Below, piece after piece: positions 60,018 to 64,000 of a stretch of 64,000 bases of DNA (the first letter of the stretch is position 1; every line of letters begins with the position of its first letter). This DNA is from JAKAVN01 sp963734845. GTDB lineage: Bacteria; Desulfobacterota; Binatia; Binatales; Binataceae. The notes under the pieces were generated by a model, which was not told the origin of the DNA, searched no databases, and saw only the letters and a program-made list of their open reading frames with translations. The stretch lies in the NCBI GenBank assembly GCA_963734845.1, contig CAVTIS010000017.1, positions 186,001 through 250,000 of the forward strand. Reading direction: 5' to 3'. Both the position numbers and the translations under genes were made by a program.

Positions 60018-60815
60018 CTAGTTCGAGAAGAGTGACTTCTTCGAGGTAAGCTTTTGCAATCCGACGTTTGTTTCTAGTAACCCGGCCTTCACGAATGCCC
60101 CGACATCGAGGCTCGGTGAAACGAGTTCGGCTGCTATCTCGATCTCCTTGACGCGCACAATCAAGTGCCGGCCTTGGCGAATGACCATGTGCTCGCGCTC
60201 CAACTGCGCCAGATGCTCAGTGACCCGGGGCCGCGACGCGCCGACCAGGTCGGCGAGATCCTGGTGGCTGAAAGACGCCCCTAAAAGCATTCCGCGCGAC
60301 TCTTTGATTCCGAAATCGGAGGCCAGTTCGAGCAGCGTGATCGTGATGCGCTCGTGCAAGCCGAGGCTGAGAAAACTGGAACTGCGCAGCAACAGCCGGT
60401 ACCACTGTTGCAAATCGTTCTGGTGAAATTTCTTTTGCGCCAACTCGGAGTGATGGAGCGTGATGCCGTTGAAATCTGTCCAACCAACAGTTCCGACTCG
60501 GCAGTCGTTATAGGCCTCGCAGCGCAAATCGAAACGGTTAAATGGCAGCGACGGAAACTCGGGGATCGGACCTGGCGGAAGGAGCGCGATGGTCACGCGC
60601 TCGCCGCGTGCGCTCTGGCAGGTGATTCGCGCGATACCTTTTAATAGTATGTGAGCGTCGGTTGCGAGGGCGGCTGCACGAAGAATTATCTGAGGCCGTT
60701 TGAAATTAGCGAGCGCAAGTTTGCCGGCCAAGGATCCCAACTCTGAGGCGGACAGCCAAGACAGAGCCTTGAGGCGGGTCAGTTTTTCGAAGTCATTCTT
60801 GGTTTCGGGTTCCAT
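60018..60815 (-). CDS. Crp/Fnr family transcriptional regulator
   Basis: 265 aa. An N-terminal cNMP-binding-like domain (about 10-130) lacks the standard RxS cAMP motif and has few cysteines, so it is not an obvious FNR; C-terminal HTH (about 182-206, SFSHQDLADLVGASRPRVTE, then HLAQLE) followed by HMVIRQGRHLIV is a clear Crp-type winged helix. It is divergent from the DUF883-like operon and sits beside the small stress-protein cluster, so it is a natural candidate regulator of these genes (inference). Confidence 0.9.
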   Translation of the reverse strand: MEPETKNDFEKLTRLKALSWLSASELGSLAGKLALANFKRPQIILRAAALATDAHILLKGIARITCQSARGERVTIALLPPGPIPEFPSLPFNRFDLRCEAYNDCRVGTVGWTDFNGITLHHSELAQKKFHQNDLQQWYRLLLRSSSFLSLGLHERITITLLELASDFGIKESRGMLLGASFSHQDLADLVGASRPRVTEHLAQLEREHMVIRQGRHLIVRVKEIEIAAELVSPSLDVGAFVKAGLLETNVGLQKLTSKKSLFSN

Positions 60816-61486
60816 TCAAGATTGCACCTTTTACTGTATGGCCTGACTGTATGCCGCGCATGGTGCTTTAGCAAACAAGATGTCATGCAGGGAACAAAAC
60901 AGCCGTTCCTCAAAGGACTTTTTTTCAACCCTGGCCCGGCCGAAACAAGGTCGAACGGCCGCCGCAAAGCATAAAAGCGATGTGTTCGAGTCGGCCGGTG
61001 TTTGCGGGATGACGGGGGGCGGGCGAGAAAGCTTTCCAGCCGATCGCGCTTGATAATCAATCAGAAAGCCCGTTCACTTCGCGCCGAGCGGTCAGAAAAT
61101 GTTCAAATGGTCTAGTAATCGGAGCCCTGACACCTTTTACCGCGCGTATCGCGTTTAATCTAAAAACGACTTCTGCTGAGCACAGCGTTCGGTTCGACCC
61201 GCTTGGTGCTTCACGTGACGAATCAGCGACGCCTCACGATAGCTAAAAAGTCCGCTCCAAAATATAGTAGGTATTCGACGGCCTAGTTGGAGTGGCCAAG
61301 AGGACACTTCCTCCTCGAGATTAAATCCAATTGTGGCTGTCTCGATCTCTCCGTCTGCCGCGCGGCGCCCGCCGTCAGGCGATTGGTGAGCAGGCGGGCA
61401 TCCGGGAGCTCCCCCCTCCTTGGATGCCCGCCCAAAGTCTGCATGATGCCGATTAGTAGCAACTTGTATCGAGAGAGGTAACAAAG
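60816..61486. other. Regulatory intergenic region between Crp-type regulator and YqjD-like operon
   Basis: 671 bp, AT-richer than the neighbours. It contains an 11-bp perfect palindrome TTGATAATCAA at 61050-61060, similar to half-sites of Crp/Fnr operators but with a one-base centre, a TCACGTGA palindrome at 61211-61218, and an 11-bp-stem hairpin at 61393-61432. Short ORFs in it are not convincing. Confidence 0.6.
61393..61432 (+). other. Long-loop hairpin in the leader of the YqjD-like operon
   Basis: Perfect arms GGCGGGCATCC (61393-61403) and GGATGCCCGCC (61422-61432) with an 18-base C-rich loop (gggagctcccccctcctt) lie about 55 bp before the first ribosome site. No T-tract follows. It could be an mRNA leader structure or regulatory RNA element. 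Confidence 0.6.
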
Positions 61487-61726
61487 ATGACATTTGAAGA
61501 CGCGGCGAATTCCACCATGCGCCAGACGATGGATCAGGGACGCCAGGCCGCAGAGAAGGCCGGCCAGGCGCTCAAGGACGGTTACGGCGCGGCACGACAA
61601 TACGTCGAGGACAAAGGCCTGGACTTCGACGTTCGTGAATTCGCGCGGCGCGAACCGTGGGTGGCCATCGCGGCTGCGTTTGCGGTTGGCTACTTCGCCG
61701 CGCGTCTCGTCAGGCGTGTTTCCTGA
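61487..61726 (+). CDS. DUF883 (YqjD/ElaB)-like membrane protein
   Basis: 79 aa, GAGAGG upstream of ATG 61487. The N-terminal helix is charged and amphipathic (RQTMDQGRQAAEKAGQALKD), then a C-terminal hydrophobic segment ARREPWVAIAAAFAVGYFAA ending in RLVRR, as in YqjD/ElaB proteins that bind the inner membrane and ribosomes in stationary phase. It is the first of four genes that resemble an E. coli yqjCDEK-type cluster. Confidence 0.85.
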   Translation: MTFEDAANSTMRQTMDQGRQAAEKAGQALKDGYGAARQYVEDKGLDFDVREFARREPWVAIAAAFAVGYFAARLVRRVS

Positions 61727-61741
61727 CCCGGTGTATGCCGC

Positions 61742-62062
61742 GTGAGTACTTCGGCCGATAACAGGATGCGGCGGCCTCGCCAACTCGACTACGTAGCCGA
61801 GTATGTGAGGGAAACGCCGATCACCGCCTTGGCGATCGCAGCTGCGGCAGGGTTTCTCATAGGCGGAGGCCTTAAGAACCGTCTCGGTTTGGCAATCCTC
61901 GGAATTGTTGGCCGGGTTGCCATTCAGGGTGCCGCTACCACGTTCATGGCCGCACTGGCCACCGGAAACAATCACAACGAAACGCCCAACGGCGCAAGCC
62001 GCGACAGTAATGGATATGACAAGCCAAGAGGAAATGTCCAGGAATCTGGACGAACGGAATGA
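61742..62062 (+). CDS. YqjD/DUF883-like membrane protein (second)
   Basis: 106 aa from GTG 61742, 15 bp after the previous stop. A charged N-terminal stretch leads to VRETPITALAIAAAAGFLIG, the characteristic YqjD-type C-terminal membrane motif (E/D-x-P-x-x-AL-x-x-A-x-x-G-x-x-x-G), then a second hydrophobic part (LAILGIVGRVAIQGAATTFM) and a polar tail. The longer tail differs from classical YqjD. Probably part of the same operon. Confidence 0.75.
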   Translation: MSTSADNRMRRPRQLDYVAEYVRETPITALAIAAAAGFLIGGGLKNRLGLAILGIVGRVAIQGAATTFMAALATGNNHNETPNGASRDSNGYDKPRGNVQESGRTE

Positions 62063-62333
62063 AGCGCGTCAGGACCTCCGCGACACGTTGACCGAGGTCA
62101 ACGCCAAGCTCGAAAGCGTGGAAAGTGACCTGCGCCCCGACCATCTTATCGAAAGCCATTCGGTTGGCGTTTCCCTGATAGCAGGGACGCTCGGCTTTTT
62201 GTTGGGCTCCAACATCAGTAATCAGGTAACCGGTCCGGTCATAATCGCTGCGCTGCTGGGCTTCGCGCTCTCGCGACGCTCGTCAGGCGAATGGAATCAA
62301 CATGATGGAAGCGAGATCCCAGCACAACGTTGA
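62010..62333 (+). CDS. YqjD-related coiled-coil membrane protein
   Basis: About 107 aa from ATG 62010 (62016 and 62037 are possible). The frame overlaps the end of the preceding gene and the start of the next. It has an N-terminal charged helix (RNLDERNEARQDLRDTLTEV, NAKLESVESDLRP) and a membrane part HSVGVSLIAGTLGFLLGSNI and VIIAALLGFALSRR, comparable to YqjD-type proteins. Overlapping starts with both neighbours suggest a tightly coupled operon. Confidence 0.7.
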   Translation: MDMTSQEEMSRNLDERNEARQDLRDTLTEVNAKLESVESDLRPDHLIESHSVGVSLIAGTLGFLLGSNISNQVTGPVIIAALLGFALSRRSSGEWNQHDGSEIPAQR

Positions 62334-62649
62334 CCGGGCCTCCGCGACTCACCCAGACTGGGCGACCCTGACCGAACGCGCGCTCGACGACCTCTCGCGC
62401 ATCGTTCGGTCCGAGATAGCCATGTTTCAGACCAGCATGGCGGTGGCGGTTGAGGCGCAAATGAATAATGTCACGGCGCGGCTCGCTACGATCGCCGCCG
62501 TAGTCCTTGGCGCGGTCTGCATACTATGCGCGTCGATCCTGCTGCTGCATCAATGGCTTCCATTGTGGCAGGCGTTCGCCATCGCCGGCACGGCCTTGAT
62601 CGTAACGGGTATATTTATATCTGGCCCAAAGGTGCCACGCGGCACATAA
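62302..62649 (+). CDS. YqjE-like holin-fold (Phage_holin_3_6) membrane protein
   Basis: 115 aa. A polar N-terminal helix (ALDDLSRIVRSEIAMFQTSM) is followed by two membrane segments LATIAAVVLGAVCILCASIL and LWQAFAIAGTALIVTGIFIS, the pattern of YqjE/Actinobacterial Holin-X-type proteins usually encoded next to YqjD genes. It overlaps the preceding ORF by 32 bases. Function is unknown; association with stress physiology is known from the family context only. Confidence 0.82.
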   Translation: MMEARSQHNVDRASATHPDWATLTERALDDLSRIVRSEIAMFQTSMAVAVEAQMNNVTARLATIAAVVLGAVCILCASILLLHQWLPLWQAFAIAGTALIVTGIFISGPKVPRGT

Positions 62650-62794
62650 CATCCCCAACCATCGCTTCCATAGCATTGCCGTGAGGGCGGCATGGAAGGA
62701 CACTGAGTATACGGAATCGATGACAGTCGTAGCCCAATCAGGACCGCGACCGCGGCTGCCCTCGTACTCACTCAAGAAACAGGAGGTAAAGGAA

Positions 62795-63139
62795 ATGAAA
62801 TCTTTCAACTTGTGGGTTTGCAGCGCCGCTATCGTAGCGGCCGTGGGACTTGCAGGAAACGCGTGGTGCCAGGACGCGACTTCGGAATCTAGCACCACGG
62901 TCACGACCGTTCCGGCGGAGCCGACTGTGACGAGCAAGACGGTGACGCACGAAACGCATGCCAATCCGCCGGTAGTAGTGGCGAATCCTGGATCGTCAAC
63001 CTCGACTGAAACCACGACGACCGATTCGAGCGCGCCGAGCAGTACCGATTCGATGCACGAGAAAACACGCAGCGATACGACGTACGGACCGATGGGCACG
63101 ACGCACACCGAGAAGCAAGAGAAATCAACGACTGATTAG
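62795..63139 (+). CDS. Ser/Thr-rich secreted protein, unknown function
   Basis: 114 aa from ATG 62795, which has AGGAGGT directly upstream (62781-62787); longer frame not supported. Signal peptide (about 1-24, AAIVAAVGLAGNAWCQD). The mature part is low-complexity, rich in Thr, Ser and Val (STTVTTVPAEPTVTSKTVTH), with a tail of polar repeats. No domain recognised; probably periplasmic or surface linker-type protein in the stress cluster. Confidence 0.7.
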   Translation: MKSFNLWVCSAAIVAAVGLAGNAWCQDATSESSTTVTTVPAEPTVTSKTVTHETHANPPVVVANPGSSTSTETTTTDSSAPSSTDSMHEKTRSDTTYGPMGTTHTEKQEKSTTD

Positions 63140-63245
63140 TCGCGGGTTCATAGGATTTTACGAAAAGATAACCTTCGTAGCCTGCCCCCTAACTTCTATC
63201 GTCACCGCAGGGACATAAGAGCGTGGCCGCAGCAAGGAGATGAAA

Positions 63246-63659
63246 ATGAAGAACAGAGTAGAAAAGATGACGGCACTGGCACTCGCGGGTCTCATCGGCG
63301 GCGCATTGAGTATTTCGCCGCCGTTGTACGCACAGGACAGCACTGCGGGCAGCGAACTGCACCAAAGCGGATCCTCGATGAAGGAAGGCTCCGTCGGCGA
63401 TTCGGCCAAGCATGCGTATAACGCCACCAAGGACCAGGTCGGTGACGCGACCTTGACCACCAAGGTCAAAACCGCGCTGCTGAGGGACTCGATGACCAAG
63501 AAGTACACCATCCACGTCGAGTCCGACCACGGCACAGTGTCCCTCGGCGGCAGCGTGGATTCGAAAAAGGCGGCAGAGCATGCCAAGAAAGTAGTTGCGG
63601 GCGTCCATGGAGTGGAGATGGTCAAGAACCATCTGACCTGGCCCATAGCCGCGAATTAA
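63246..63659 (+). CDS. BON-domain periplasmic protein
   Basis: 137 aa from ATG 63246, six bases after AAGGAG; ATG 63240 would sit too close. Signal peptide ends LYAQ. The C-terminal BON domain (about 70-137) reads LTTKVKTALLRDSMTKKYTI, then HVESDHGTVSLGGSVDSKKA, the usual OsmY-type lipid-binding fold. OsmY-like proteins respond to osmotic stress and bind membranes. A second BON gene follows directly. Confidence 0.92.
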   Translation: MKNRVEKMTALALAGLIGGALSISPPLYAQDSTAGSELHQSGSSMKEGSVGDSAKHAYNATKDQVGDATLTTKVKTALLRDSMTKKYTIHVESDHGTVSLGGSVDSKKAAEHAKKVVAGVHGVEMVKNHLTWPIAAN

Positions 63660-63688
63660 GTACGAGCATCGCAGTTAGAGAACTCACG

Positions 63689-64000
63689 ATGCCAAACATA
63701 AAGCGATACGGGAGCCAACGGTCGCTAGCGATTGGGTTCGTCGTTGCCGGGCTAGGCGCCGTTCTGGCGGCGCAAACGGCAGCGACGCAGCCGGCAGCGG
63801 CGCAGGCCCAGACTCGCAACACCTGCGGGAGCGTGCGGCAGGACAATCTGGCCGCCGAGAGCGTTACAGTACATCACTATGCTTCGCCCGCGGATCGGGC
63901 CCGCGACGCGCTCTTGATCGTGGAGGCCAAGACGGCGATCGCCGATGAGGGCCTGGCCGACGACTATCCGCTCACCGTCGATGCGGACCACGGCCGGGTT
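63689..64000 (+). CDS. BON-domain protein, 3' truncated by window end
   Basis: 104 codons visible from ATG 63689. A signal or anchor segment (LAIGFVVAGLGAVLAAQTAA) precedes an Ala/Gln-rich linker and then DRARDALLIVEAKTAIADEG, LADDYPLTVDADHGRV, which matches the first half of a BON domain. The ribosome site is not strong (gagaactcacg). The frame is open at the last base. Probably a paralogue of the previous gene. Confidence 0.78.
   Translation, partial: MPNIKRYGSQRSLAIGFVVAGLGAVLAAQTAATQPAAAQAQTRNTCGSVRQDNLAAESVTVHHYASPADRARDALLIVEAKTAIADEGLADDYPLTVDADHGRV

Noticed and set aside
60779..61060. 93-codon minus-strand frame upstream of the Crp-type regulator
   Set aside because: No ribosome site or domain, overlaps the regulator start, and lies in the regulatory gap.
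62302..62649. Phage holin gene
   Set aside because: Although the fold is in a holin-named family, its place after YqjD-like genes matches the chromosomal YqjE arrangement, and no other phage genes are present.

Overview
The window is GC-rich and densely coded, with many small operons on both strands. No tRNA, rRNA, CRISPR array, integrase or transposase was recognised. The gene content is that of a Gram-negative, metabolically versatile soil or sediment bacterium: lipoproteins, an OmpA-like porin, an outer-membrane DUF1302 barrel, several F420/flavin luciferase-like (LLM) oxidoreductases, CaiB-type CoA transferases, acyl-CoA dehydrogenase, SDR enzymes and two types of oxoprolinase. This mix is reminiscent of uncultured deltaproteobacterial-type lineages such as Candidatus Binatota; that placement is an inference from gene content, not from a marker gene.

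Layout. 1-3.6 kb: the 3' end of a CmcJ/NvfI-like gene, a TauD/TfdA dioxygenase, a CoA transferase and an excisionase-type HTH protein. 4.3-6.8 kb: an orphan hybrid histidine kinase. 6.9-11 kb: a DapA-like aldolase with an OYE-family reductase, then a secreted Thr-Pro-rich protein. 11.5-14.7 kb: an aminoglycoside-phosphotransferase-like kinase, a DUF6285 protein, a PECR-like SDR and a bicupin. 14.7-16.5 kb: small genes separated by two copies of a repeated bidirectional terminator. 16.8-22.1 kb: an operon of LLM oxidoreductase, PxpA, class III PLP enzyme, PxpB and PxpC. 23.4-32.5 kb: an envelope transport operon (strong promoter, 25-aa leader ORF, Ycf48-like lipoprotein, RND/MMPL pump, DUF1302 barrel, HEAT-repeat protein, DUF1329 protein, strong terminator). 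32.7-37.4 kb: SCP2-like protein, alpha/beta hydrolase, LLM, muconolactone-isomerase-like protein and a second CoA transferase. 37.6-41.7 kb: two tandem beta-helix surface proteins and an inverted remnant of a third. 41.8-45.3 kb: LLM, two lipoproteins, FmdB zinc ribbon and a lactonase-like MBL enzyme. 45.8-54.5 kb: HyuA, HyuB, class III aminotransferase, LLM, glycosyltransferase-like protein and biotin synthase. 54.5-58.6 kb: SDR, acyl-CoA dehydrogenase, NTF2-like protein and AmpG-like permease. 58.8-64 kb: a cluster of small membrane and stress-type proteins (DUF3309-like, CsbD, RlpA, Crp/Fnr regulator, three DUF883/YqjD-like proteins, YqjE-like holin-fold protein, two BON proteins).

Two themes stand out. 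First, two separate operons each combine an LLM monooxygenase, a class III PLP enzyme and an ATP-dependent oxoprolinase-type ring-opening enzyme, but from the two unrelated oxoprolinase families (PxpABC and HyuAB); this suggests catabolism of lactam, hydantoin or related N-heterocycles. Second, the RND/DUF1302/HEAT/DUF1329/Ycf48 operon looks like a complete trans-envelope lipid or hydrophobic-substrate transport system with its own leader ORF and terminator.
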